Source of the DNA: Palaemon carinicauda
Taxonomy: Eukaryota; Arthropoda; Malacostraca; Decapoda; Palaemonidae
Assembly (NCBI RefSeq): GCF_036898095.1
Contig: NC_090745.1
Location: 85,806,717-85,870,716, forward strand
Reading direction: 5' to 3'
DNA: 64,000 nucleotides
Each line of letters opens with the position of its first letter. Positions within the stretch are counted from its first letter, which is position 1. The position numbers were made by a program, and so were the translations under genes. Below the pieces are notes generated by a model. It saw only the letters and a program-made list of their open reading frames with translations. It was not told the origin of the DNA and did no database searches. Shown here one piece after another: positions 11,540-21,574 of the stretch.

Positions 11540-12480
11540 AGTACTCACCCACTAACTGGTACCTTTGGTGCCAGTCAGTTGAGCATGAGCAGTGTTAGTT
11601 ACCTCTGTTGCACCGGGAGCTGGTGAGCTGACCTACTCAGACTGAACATCAGTGCCATAGGCCAAGGGAGGGTGGGAGCAGATGTGCCCACCTTTCTCAT
11701 TCCTATCATGATATAGAAAATTGTTCTTTCCCCTAGTGAGTGCTCCGAGTCATATGGAACTCGTCCGACAACCAGTACCTTCTGTGTGAGTTAACTATGA
11801 TGTGTCAGGTGTTACAGCCATCTCCATTTCAACAGTTTCAGGTGAACGGTTGTACGTGGACTAATTGCTAACATCATATGGTTGGTCAATAAGGGTATCG
11901 TTTGCTGTTCTGTTTTGTCTTGATTTGGAGCTCATGCATCGGCTAGTACCTTTAGGTCTGTTTATCGATCATAAGCCTGTGTGACAACCACTACTGTTTC
12001 ATAAATTTCAGGTAAACAAACCTAATCGGACCAACCTCCAGCATTGTACTGTAGGCTGATAGGCGTAGCTTACTTGGTACCTCCTTGTGCTGATGCAGAG
12101 CTCACTCATTTACTGGTACCTTTGAGAACAGTTAGCAATTTTGAACCTGGTGTGGCACCACCGCTGTTTCATCAGTTGCAGGTTAAATGTCCTGTCTCAG
12201 ACCAAACTCCATTAGGCTGATATTCATACTGTTTATGCAAGTGTTCCACTGATGGAGATCACACGTTGACTGGTACCTGCTGTAGGGGTTTGTGGATTGC
12301 GGCCAGACGTAGCACGCAGACTGCCCAGTGTCTTGAATGCCAACCACACACCATATCACTACACAAAAAAATGGTGGAATACCCAGAGATCTGGGAGAAA
12401 GGTAAACAGTCAAGAAGAACTGGGAAATGGGCACCAGCCCTTGATTTTATACTGGGCAAAGGTACCCAGCTAGACCCTTG
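11540..12480. repeat. degenerate repeat region with recurring GGTACC motifs
   Basis: The pattern GTGT(C/G)ACA-CC-CT-TTTCA-CAG-TT-CAGGT recurs near 11805, 11975 and 12150, about 170 bp apart. GGTACC or AGTACC followed by TTTG/TTCT-like sequence recurs at about 11570, 11779, 11945, 12078, 12115, 12271 and 12461. This looks like an old tandem array or the repetitive gag region of a decayed element. No intact frame was found. Confidence 0.45.
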
Positions 12481-13249
12481 GAATTTCCTAATATTATTCT
12501 AGAGTTATATCGTCTCACTTATACTGGTATGCATGGAGTCGTATATAAAGTGCAGCAGTATGCTTTCTATGTAGGATGTTTCTTTATTTCAAGTTAATTA
12601 AACACTAGGAACATTAGGAGAGGAAATAAAAATCAACCAAAAAGAAAAAACTTCAGGCTGGAATGGGGAATATCTAATGTGAGGAAGTGTATTAAAAAAG
12701 AAATTATTGAAAAAAGGAAACATAATTAGGTTGGAAGTAATACTTGAATATAAAGATATAATTTCAAGATTAAAATTTATATTATAAGAAAAAACTAGTA
12801 TCCCTCAAGACTTCAGTTCTACACTAACTAGACTAAAAAAAGGGAATTGAGAAAAAAACATTCTCATGTTGGACACTCATATTTATACAAAGCCACCAGG
12901 AACAGGTTATTCAGCGAGTCACATTAAAAAAAAATATATAAAATACAAAAGTCCTTCAAATTACCATCCCATCGGCAGGTTCCAGATGCAAAACCTGTAC
13001 TGTAAGCATTAACCCTTTTACCCCCAGGCTATTTGGAACTTTCCAACCCTTAACCCCCAGGGGTTATTTTTTTTTTCAAGCACATTTTGCAGTATATTTT
13101 TTTTAAATTGCTCTAACAGCCTTAATTTTCGTCATAGATAGGTCAGGTTGGTCTCATTCTCTTGGAAAACGCCTGAAGTTTCTCAAAAAATTATAAAAAA
13201 CATGTAAAAAAAAAATGTAAATAAGGGATTTTGACGTAGGAAAAATCTA

Positions 13250-13526
13250 TTTCTGGGCGAGGGACCTGTGCCGCCCAGTGAATAAGCTCCATTTAAGCAC
13301 TTATTCTTAGGTAATTTACTGCTAAATATACCAGAGAAAAAATGTAAAGGAGTGCTAGGTTAACTAGCTCGCTCACCTATTGGTGTCGGTATAAAATTGG
13401 GCGTATATTCCAGAGGTCCCGCACTATTTAGATTAATCCACGACAGAGAACCCCAATAGAGGAGAGCCGTTCAACCTCACTCGGTACTACTACAATGCAT
13501 CCGCTCAGAACCCAACTCCTTAGCAC
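13250..13526. repeat. left inverted terminal repeat of DIRS B
   Basis: It is inverted relative to 20578-20855 and nearly identical over about 277 bp. It begins TTTCTGGGCG and ends CCAACTCCTTAGCAC. The left terminus extends a further 27 bp outward (13223-13249), which the other end lacks. Confidence 0.9.
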
Positions 13527-13565
13527 CCAAAGTTTGGGGACTCCAAGGGAGAGGAGCTGGGAGGG

Positions 13566-13656
13566 TTCACTGGGCGGCACAGGTCCCTCGCCCAGAAATA
13601 GATTTTTCCTACGTCAAAATCCCTTTTCTGGGCTCGAACCTGTGCCGCCCAGTGAA
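13566..13656. repeat. internal complementary region (ICR) of DIRS B
   Basis: The first half (13566 to about 13624) is the exact reverse complement of the left outer end (13223-13283). The second half (about 13623-13656) is the reverse complement of the right outer end (about 20823-20855). The halves meet at CCCTTTTCTGGG. The ICR thus records both element ends joined, as in the circular-intermediate model for DIRS1. Confidence 0.88.
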
Positions 13657-13962
13657 TCTATACAAGAGAAAAATGTCACCAAACTTGCAAAATAAAGGAA
13701 AAAACATAAGCGTAAGAGAAATACAGGATGCTTTAATCAGAGATGAGTACCAAAAAACAATTATAAGGGTATCTTAAATATGAACATAAATCCAATAAGG
13801 TAGGTATAATAATGCCGTGAGTGATAATATATACAGATACTCAGGAGCATAAAAATTTACAAATATAATAACAGTATTCAGGTGCGAGACCAACGAATAC
13901 AATAGGGTATAAATGAGGCAGGTAAGAGGGAGAGATAAAGAGTCAAGGCATTAACCTGTGAG

Positions 13963-14940
13963 TTACTCGGGAGTAACTACGCTCCCTGCGGCTACTGTAG
14001 AAAATTTTAGGGCTTCCAAATGTTTAAGGTAGTGTTTCTTGAACACTGACGGTGATTTCCACCCTGTATACCTGGAAAGGTCTGTAAAATTCATGTGGTG
14101 AAAGAAGTTCACCGAGGTGGCAACCGCCCTGATATCATGTGCAAGAGGAAAAGAGTCAGGGTTAGCTTGTTTAATAAAATACAAAATTTGTTGCCTGATC
14201 CCTTTAATAGTAATGGTACCGCCTTGTTCTCTAACGAATAGAGGCCCCGAGGAGTTAGAGGAGGTCCGGGATAGATAAGACCTAAGAGTAGTGACAGGGC
14301 ACAGCGACGGATCTTGCGTGAGGGGAACAATTTTCCAGGAGGTCCATCTGTTTTGAGGGTCTTCATTCTTAGCCAAAAAGAATTTGTTAGGAGAAAGAAG
14401 GACCTCTCCTGAAGGCAGAAAGTCAATATGACCCGGGTCTCTCGACAAGGCTGCCAATTCAGAAATTCTTGCCCCGGAAGCCAAGCTCACTAGGAAAAGT
14501 GTTTTCCTGAGAAGGGGCATGTAATCACAAGAACTGTTAATGGTATCAGAAGCCAATTTGAGTACGTCATTAAGGAACCAGGTCACCGGGGTAGGACGAG
14601 TAACCGGTTTCAGTCTGGCACAAGCTTTCGGAATTGAAGCTAACAAAGAGTCGGTTAAGTCTATGTTAAAACCCACTAGGAAGATCTTTTTCAGAGCCGA
14701 TTTAATAGTGGTGATAGTATTGGCTGCCAGACCTGATTCTAATAAAGATCTAAAGAAAGTGACTGTAAGGTTCAAGTTCATACAGTTCACGTCTGAGTCT
14801 ATTAAAAATTTTGCCAACTTTTTAACTGCAGAGTCATACTGACGGATGGTGGAATCCCGTTTATCTGATTCTAGGAACAAGGTGTTTTGAGGATCAATAT
14901 TGGCACCATGCATAGCCGCAAACTTCATAAAGTCCATAAA
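13963..14940 (-). CDS. DIRS B tyrosine recombinase
   Basis: This enzyme would integrate the DIRS circular cDNA. The conserved region runs about 325 residues, from FMDFMKFAAMHG at 14940 to the stop near 13963. All four visible catalytic positions are present: Arg in SGARISEL, His and Arg in AHDIRAVATS, Trp in YTGWKS, and Tyr in KKHYLKHL. The domain length and order match a phage-integrase-type core. It starts next to the end of the RT/RNase H gene (14925) in another frame, as in other DIRS elements. The same frame stays open upstream to 16716, so the real start is uncertain and expression could involve frameshifting, splicing or an internal start. Confidence 0.9.
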   Translation of the reverse strand, partial: FMDFMKFAAMHGANIDPQNTLFLESDKRDSTIRQYDSAVKKLAKFLIDSDVNCMNLNLTVTFFRSLLESGLAANTITTIKSALKKIFLVGFNIDLTDSLLASIPKACARLKPVTRPTPVTWFLNDVLKLASDTINSSCDYMPLLRKTLFLVSLASGARISELAALSRDPGHIDFLPSGEVLLSPNKFFLAKNEDPQNRWTSWKIVPLTQDPSLCPVTTLRSYLSRTSSNSSGPLFVREQGGTITIKGIRQQILYFIKQANPDSFPLAHDIRAVATSVNFFHHMNFTDLSRYTGWKSPSVFKKHYLKHLEALKFSTVAAGSVVTPE

Positions 14941-17141
14941 GTTAGGGCGCTCTGAATGTTTGAGAAAGCGTACACAACGCGTGTTTGTACTATCTGAGAC
15001 AGAACCGGATTGGGTATCGGGTGAGGGTATAGTCTCAACTCCCGCAGGAGAGGATACCAGTTGCTCTTGGGCCAGTTGGGTGCGACCAAGGCTACTTGTC
15101 CCTTGAAGGATCTCAGTTTGTCTAGAACTTTCAGCAAAAGATTCACCGGGGGAAAGAGATAAATCTTTTCCCAGTTGTCCCAATTCTGTGACATGGCGTC
15201 TGTGGCGTAAGCCTGAGGGTCTAGATTGGGAGCCACATATACTCTCAATTTGTGGTTGGATTCCGTGGCGAAGAGGTCCACTTGGAGACCGGGAACCTGA
15301 GAGAGAATCCACCGAAATGACTTTAGATCGAGTGACCATTCCGATTCTAGAGGGGAGGTCCGGGACAGGGCGTCTGCCACTACATTCCGGACTCCCGCCA
15401 GGTGGACAGCTGAAAGATGCCAACGGTTCGAGGCTGCTAGGGAGAATATGGCTATTAGAACATGGTTCAGAGGCCCTGACTTTGACCCGCCTCTGTTGAG
15501 GCAGCGGACCACCACTTCGCTGTCGAGGACCAGACGAAGGTGTTGTTTCTTGGGAAGAGCGAGACGTTTCAGGGTTAGAAGAACTGCCATGGCCTCTAGC
15601 ACATTGATGTGAAAATGGCGGAACAAGGGAGTCCAAAGACCTTGAACTTTCTTGAGCTGAGAATAGCCGCCCCAACCTGATAGGGATGCGTCTGTGTGAA
15701 TGATTAATTCCGGGGGCGGAAATCGAAGGGGAACTGACTTTGACAGACTGTTTGTTCTTGTCCAAGGAAGAAGTCTTTCCCGTAGAATGGGAGGAAGGCG
15801 GACTTTCCTGTCCCGGAGCTTCCGGTTCGCCCTCGAACGCCAGACACGATTGATATCTTTCAATTTTGCCTTCAGAAGAAGATCCGTCACTGAGGCAAAC
15901 TGAAGGGAACCCAGAATCTTCTCTTGAAGCCGTCTGGAACTTACTTTGTCTTTGAGAAAGCGTTTGGTGTTTCTTGCAATCTCTAACCTCTTGGTTCTGG
16001 GAAGACACAGAGTATGAGATATAAGATCCCATTGCAGGCCGAGCCATTGGAACTTCGATTTTGGAAGAAGACGGGACTTCTTGAAGTTGATCTGGAAGCC
16101 TAGAGATTGAAGATAATGGATGACTTTGTGAGTGGCTTTTAGGCAATTTTGGGAGGTGTCTGACCAAATGAGCCAGTCGTCCAGATAGGCTACTACTTGA
16201 ATCCCTTGATTCCTGAGTTCCTGAACAGCGACTTCTGCTAGCTTTGTGAAGATCCTTGGGGCAATGTTGAGCCCGAAAGGCATCACCTTGAAGGAGTAAC
16301 TTTTGTCCCCTAAGCGAAAGCCTAGGTACGGACGGAAGTGTCTCGCTATCGGGACGTGATAGTAGGCGTCTGTAAGATCGATAGAGGTGGTGACGGCCCC
16401 ACGGGGAAGTAAGGTCCGCACCTGCGAGACGGTAAGCATTCGAAACTTGTCGCATTGAATGGACAAGTTGAGAAGGGATAGATCTAGAATCACTCTTCTC
16501 TTGTCTGAATCCTTCTTCGGAACACTGAACAGCCGACCTTGAAACTTCAGATGTTTCGTTTCTTGTATGGCATTCTTTTGTAAAAGTTCCTGGACAAATT
16601 CGACCAGGTCCGGAGTGGAATGTTGACGAAATTTGTTCGGAGGAGGAGGTCCTTGAATCCAACTCCACCCTAGTCCCTTGGAGATGATACTGAACGCCCA
16701 GGGACTGAACCTCCATTTGTTGCGGAAGGCATAGAGCCTCCCCCCTACCTGCTGCACCTCAGTATTGGTTTGAGGAGTTGCCTCCACGTCCGCCTCGGAA
16801 GTTCTTTCCTCTGCGAAAGGCTCTTCCCCTGCCTTTGTTCTGGTTAGAGCCACGGTGGTAGCCTCTACCTCTACCATAACTCTGGGAAGAGCTATGAGCC
16901 TCGTAGGACTGGTTAAAGGCAGGGGAAGTGGCGGAGGCACCAGAAAGCTGGCTCTTAGGTAGCAGAACGGTGACATAGTCATCCGAAGGAGCCCGAGAGG
17001 TGGAAGGCTGTGCAGGGGCAACAGAAGATGGAGGAAGAGGCAGCCGGAAGTTGGATGAAGCACTCTGTTGTTGCCTGAACTGGGTGGAGGTATATGGTCT
17101 AAGCTTCTTCCTACCCCGGGCTTGATAATTTGCGGGGTCAT
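14925..17141 (-). CDS. DIRS B reverse transcriptase / RNase H
   Basis: The frame starts at ATG 17141 (MTPQIIKPG) and encodes 738 residues. RT motifs run in order: TTSIDLTDAYYHVPI, then VMPFGLNIAPRIFTKL, then VVAYLDDWLIWSD with the catalytic YLDD, then FKKSRLLP. RNase H follows: IIHTDASLSGWGGY, HINVLEAMAVLL, LVLDSEVV and NVVADALSR, which supply the acidic active-site residues. The C-terminus (VDLFATESNHKL and VALVAPNWPKSNWYP) is the conserved tail seen in DIRS/Pao-type polyproteins. The start lies about 380 bp inside gag in a different frame. Confidence 0.9.
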   Translation of the reverse strand: MTPQIIKPGVGRSLDHIPPPSSGNNRVLHPTSGCLFLHLLLPLHSLPPLGLLRMTMSPFCYLRASFLVPPPLPLPLTSPTRLIALPRVMVEVEATTVALTRTKAGEEPFAEERTSEADVEATPQTNTEVQQVGGRLYAFRNKWRFSPWAFSIISKGLGWSWIQGPPPPNKFRQHSTPDLVEFVQELLQKNAIQETKHLKFQGRLFSVPKKDSDKRRVILDLSLLNLSIQCDKFRMLTVSQVRTLLPRGAVTTSIDLTDAYYHVPIARHFRPYLGFRLGDKSYSFKVMPFGLNIAPRIFTKLAEVAVQELRNQGIQVVAYLDDWLIWSDTSQNCLKATHKVIHYLQSLGFQINFKKSRLLPKSKFQWLGLQWDLISHTLCLPRTKRLEIARNTKRFLKDKVSSRRLQEKILGSLQFASVTDLLLKAKLKDINRVWRSRANRKLRDRKVRLPPILRERLLPWTRTNSLSKSVPLRFPPPELIIHTDASLSGWGGYSQLKKVQGLWTPLFRHFHINVLEAMAVLLTLKRLALPKKQHLRLVLDSEVVVRCLNRGGSKSGPLNHVLIAIFSLAASNRWHLSAVHLAGVRNVVADALSRTSPLESEWSLDLKSFRWILSQVPGLQVDLFATESNHKLRVYVAPNLDPQAYATDAMSQNWDNWEKIYLFPPVNLLLKVLDKLRSFKGQVALVAPNWPKSNWYPLLRELRLYPHPIPNPVLSQIVQTRVVYAFSNIQSALTLWTL

Positions 17142-19118
17142 ACTTGCGTTTAGGGGTCAAACCCCAACGGGCTTTAAGGCTCTGATTAACCCTAGTGGCC
17201 TCCGCCAAGACTTCCTCTACGAGATCCTCGGGGAAGAGATTTGAACCCCAACAGGAGGACCGGATGAGTTTATTAGGTTCATGCCTAATCGTCGCCTCAG
17301 CTAGAACATGCTTGCGACATCTGCGTTTAGCAGTAGCAAAGTCATATAAGTCATAATATAACGACTGTAGCGTAGCCTTGTTGAGAGACTTAAAAATACT
17401 CTCCGTATCGTAAGTCAAGGCTATCGACTCCGTGGATGTGGCCAGGTTTAGAGTACGGCCCACACGTAGGCGGGAATCATATTCCTGTTTAATGAGAGAT
17501 TCCGGGAGACGGGGAAGCTTCTCACTAAACAAGACTGAGGCACAGTCTGCTGCAAGCTTGCCGGAGGTAAAGGTGGTATGGACGTTGTCCCAACACTCAA
17601 TACCTGAGGGAAGAAGGAGGGAGATTGGATCCACCTCTCGGATGGGAGGCAAGGGCTTCTCCTCCAGAGCATATTGAAAGGCAAGCTCTGCCACCTTATT
17701 GACGCATGGAGTCAAGGTGTTCTTGTCCATTAAGAACATCGTAAAGGAGCTTTTATGAGGCGTCAGCATGGTGTTAGTGCAGCCGATGTCATTCAAAAAT
17801 CTGGCCCAAACAGATTGGGCTTGCTCCTTCGGGAAGATGACCGTCTCTTTGGGGACCTTGTCTAATCGGACTAAAGCTTCCTCGGTAAGTCTGGCATAAC
17901 CATGAAATGGAAATGCCAGACCCGGAGGAAAGAATTCAAAGTCCTCTAGAGGGCGAGTGCCAAGGCCCTCCAGAGTCAACATTCCGTCTGAGAACGGGGA
18001 ATGAAGAGCCATCCGCCAGGGGTTGTTCTTGGCAAACGGCGGGAGCTTAGAGGCATCCGGTATGAGAGAGCTTTGGACTCTCTCCGGAGCTCCTTGCTCT
18101 AAAGCCCCAATTCTCTGACCGAAGTTAGAGAACATCGTGTCCATCCTCGACTGCATCTCCGAAACCAACTTTTCCTGCATCTCCGACACGATGCGAAGCA
18201 TAGCTGATTCGGAAAGGCCCGGGCTAGCAGCAGGAGGGGCGGAAGGAACTCCCGGGTCGTGAGACTTAGAGGAGGAACCAGAGGTCTTTGAAGACGGGTT
18301 TGTACCAGGTTTAGAGCCATGAGAAGTCTTGTGAGGCTTGCGAGCTTTGGGTAAGGTCCTTGAAGTAGACTTATCCTTAGGGGGAACCGGGTATGAACGT
18401 TGAGACGAATCACGGTCCCCAGAAAATCCAAGAAAGGAAGAGCGATCAGAAGAAGAAGAAAGAGCGGGGCTGAGGATAGGAATCTCAGCGCCGGACACAC
18501 CTGCCTCACTTACCACCCTACCTGTATCCGGCTCGTCTAGCAACATTGGTTCGACGTCCAGGTTCATGGAGGCAACATTGTCCTCCAGACCTCCGGGGGC
18601 GTCCGATGGATCTTGCTCTGGGTCGATGAGACCCGTTATAGTGGCATCAATGTGGGCAATGATGGGAGCTGCCACATGCCTAGCCACAGCAGCTGAAGAC
18701 TTGGCGTTGGGGTAAACCATGGTGCAGTAGTCCTCAGATAGGACGTACGGCCGCTTAGACTTTACATTCCGGGCAAAACCACCAACCCACACCTTCAGTG
18801 TGGCCCGAGCCGCAGACTTTTGCTCCGGGGATGCCTGAAATAATAGTGGGAATTATAAAAGGGAAACTCCCAATGGTCCTTCAAGACCATAGATATCTTA
18901 CTAAATAGTAAATAAAATAAGAAGGCAATATAGCCAACGGGACTCACCGAGTCAGAACCAAGGGTAGTGATGAGGTCGAAGCAAATCACACAGTTATCCG
19001 GGTGCCATACCACAACGTCTTCCAGTTGAACCCCACAAGGGGCGTGAGATCGGCAGACGGAGTGGCCACAAGGCTGGTGCAGAACAGCTGCACAGGCCGG
19101 CGTCAGACAATGCACCAT
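16759..19118 (-). CDS. DIRS B gag-like protein, spliced (exon 18948-19118, exon 16759-18834)
   Basis: The first visible exon starts at ATG 19118 and carries a Cys/His-rich block (QPCGHSVCRSHAPC, then WHPDNCVICFD), a likely zinc-binding fold. It is followed by GTGAGT at 18947, a 113 bp intron, and the acceptor TATTTCAG ending at 18835. The second exon continues in phase 0 (ASPEQKSAARATLKVWVGG) for about 690 residues. It has a Ser/Pro-rich middle and an Arg/Gly-rich, nucleic-acid-binding C-terminus (SYGRGRGYHRGSNQ, GRAFRRGKNFRGGRGG). The sequence just before ATG 19118 is also acceptor-like (TTCTTTTTACAG), so a further upstream exon is possible. Intron calls come from splice consensus and frame continuity only. 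Confidence 0.75.
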
Positions 19119-19338
19119 CTGTAAAAAGAATAGTATATGAGAAACTGTAATTCTCTTAATTAGGGGCGGGTCTGGAGGACCCGGGCCTAACATAGGTCTA
19201 ACACAAGATTAGAGCCTAACTACTATTCTATAAGTGGCCTAACATAGGTCTAACACAAGAATAGAGTTTAACTATACTATTCTTTTAAGTAGGGCCTAAA
19301 ATAGGTCTAACACAAGATTAGACTGTAAAAAATAAAAT

Positions 19339-19373
<35 letters not shown>

Positions 19374-20577
19374 GGGCGGGTCCGGAGGACCCGGGCCTAA
19401 CATAGGTCTAACGCAAGGTTAGAGCTTAACTATAATATTCTTACATAGGGGCGGGACCGGGGGTCCCGGGCCTAAACATAAGTCTAACTTGAAACTAAAG
19501 TATAGCCATCCATTCCGGTCAAGCCGGGAGCATAAAAAAGGATGCAAAAACAAGGAATTAAGACACATAGTGTCTGATTTCCCGGGGTGGGGTAGACCCC
19601 GGGCCGGGAAATAAAGGTATATTCAATACCAATTCCTTTAGGGACTCCGGGGTAGTGATCTGTCATATATAATCATCATAGGAAATGTTATAAAATAATA
19701 GGGGGGCGGAACTGTAACTAAGAACTGCCAATCGAACCCGGAGGGTTTCGTATAACATAAGCCAGAATGAAAAGTGAATATAAAATAGGGTACACCGGGA
19801 TCCAACTCTGTAGACCGGTGGCCAACCAGACTAGACAGAGACTAAACCGCCGGGCCACCCGGAGGACAAAGTCCATAAACACTTAACTACCCCCTCTAAA
19901 AGGAGGGAAGGCAACGGTCCCTTAGTGGAGGGGGGAGAAGTCTAGCCTCCCACCTAGCTAGAGGGGGAGCGTGGGGGAGGATCACGTGATACGAGGCAGC
20001 AGGGCTACCAACTGACGATCCCCAATCAGACAGATCAAACGGAGTAATGGCACAAATATTCATTATAATAATAATAATAGCGTTAAATATATGAATAAAC
20101 ACATTGAAAATTTTTGGGCAAGGCATGCAACATAAATAATTAAATCACAAAAGACACACCTGATGGCTAAAATAACATTGCCGCCTTAGCACGGTCGGCA
20201 GCCATAGCGATACGTAAATGATATCGGCCCAAAATTTGAACCACGAGGATTCTAAACGCTAAATAATGAATATTCACAATAACAAATGATATTTGATAAT
20301 AAAAATAATACACATAGTAACACCGCAAGTGAAAATTAAAAGCTCTCAAAAACAGGAGTACCAACTGTAGTGAAATCAAGCAAGATCGGTATGAACGAAG
20401 AGAATAAACTCCTATAATATAAATATTAAACGATCTAGGTTGCTCAAAACACAGTAAAATCCAGCTTGGTACTTAACTTAGACGGTGTCTCCTGGGAAAC
20501 CGACGAAGAAGCCATAATTCACTAGAAAATATCCAAAAGCGAGAGCACCAGAAAAAAAGCGGGTTACTTTGAACGTT

Positions 20578-20855
20578 GTGCTAAAAGGAGTTGGGTTCTG
20601 AGCGGATGCATTGTAGTAGTACCGAGTGAGGTTGAACGGCTCTCCTCTATTGGGGTTCTCTGTCGTGGATTAATCTAAATAGTGCGGGACCTCTGGAATA
20701 TACGCCCAATTTTATACCGACACCAATAGGTGAGCGAGCTAGTTAACCTAGCACTCCTTTACATTTTTTCTCTGGTATATTTAGCAGTAAATTACCTAAG
20801 AATAAGTGCTTAAATGGAGCTTATTCACTGGGCGGCACAGGTTCGAGCCCAGAAA
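20578..20855. repeat. right inverted terminal repeat of DIRS B (5' end of the element)
   Basis: It is the reverse complement of 13250-13526 and ends in GAGCCCAGAAA. In element orientation it lies upstream of gag and probably contains the promoter. Confidence 0.88.
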
Positions 20856-21574
20856 GCAGTTTTTTGCAAGGACGTACCGGTACGTCCATGGGGGTAAAGG
20901 GATGAGTTTTGTGAAACGTACCAGTACGTCCTTTGGGGGTAAAAGGGTTAACATCATGACAGAGCCTCTTTGGTAAAGGTAAACATAAGAAAGATTCAAG
21001 CTAAGGAGAACCCTGCAACATAGCAAGTTTGGACATTGACTTCACTTACATTTTACCTCTGGTGAAACTTATTTTTTTACCACTATATAAGGTCCCTTGT
21101 TCCTTTGGATGAATATATGACCCTAATACTTGGACAATAGTGTCACTATATGAAAATAGGCAATTACACTATGATGGGGAAAGGTCGAGCAGGGATAAGA
21201 CTGATCACACACTAGTAGCTACACAGAAGCAGATGTATTCATAAAATACAGCACTTAAGTCAGGTTTAATAGGCAATTAAGTTTGTGACAGATTTTGCAA
21301 AAAAAATTAACTTGTATCATCTAATCACAGCCTTGGAATCTTTACAACTAACTGACCTACGTTACCAACACTTATTGATGACAATCACAATGTATGTCGA
21401 TTCAAGGATGGTGTCCCTGTCTCTTTTAAACGATACACAACCATTTCTAAAACTGATTAATATCTGAGGTGTTTTAAATAACAAGGCAGGATTCTGAAAC
21501 CGTAAACTTCAAATTGTGATTCAATTTATTTCTAATCCTAAAACCTGATCCCAGCTGGATGCAGGGCGCCATTA

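Larger units (their letters stand above)
13223..20855 (-). mobile_element. nearly intact DIRS1-like retrotransposon (element B)
   Basis: This 7.6 kb element is read on the minus strand. It has inverted terminal repeats of about 277 bp, an internal complementary region at 13566-13656 and three large overlapping genes: gag, RT/RNase H and tyrosine recombinase. DIRS elements replicate through RNA but integrate by a tyrosine recombinase, so they leave no target duplication and have no DDE integrase. I saw no stop codon or frameshift inside the three conserved domains. An A/T-homopolymer run (19341-19370) and G/C-rich leader repeats lie between gag and the right terminus. A tRNA-like stretch at 19790-19870 is too diverged to call. 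Confidence 0.9.
13009..20955. mobile_element. older palindromic repeat (MITE-like) split by DIRS B
   Basis: TTAACCCTTTTACCCCCA at about 13011-13028 is matched in inverse at about 20935-20952 (GGGGGTAAAAGGGTTAA). The two halves, 13009-13222 and 20856-20955, make a roughly 310 bp element with terminal inverted repeats. The right half also has an internal GGACGTACCGGTACGTCC palindrome. DIRS B occupies the middle and is therefore younger than this repeat. Confidence 0.6.

Noticed and set aside
19790..19870. Possible tRNA gene or SINE head inside DIRS B
   Set aside because: The A and B boxes are too weak and the stem pairings unconvincing. The stretch belongs to the GC-rich DIRS leader.
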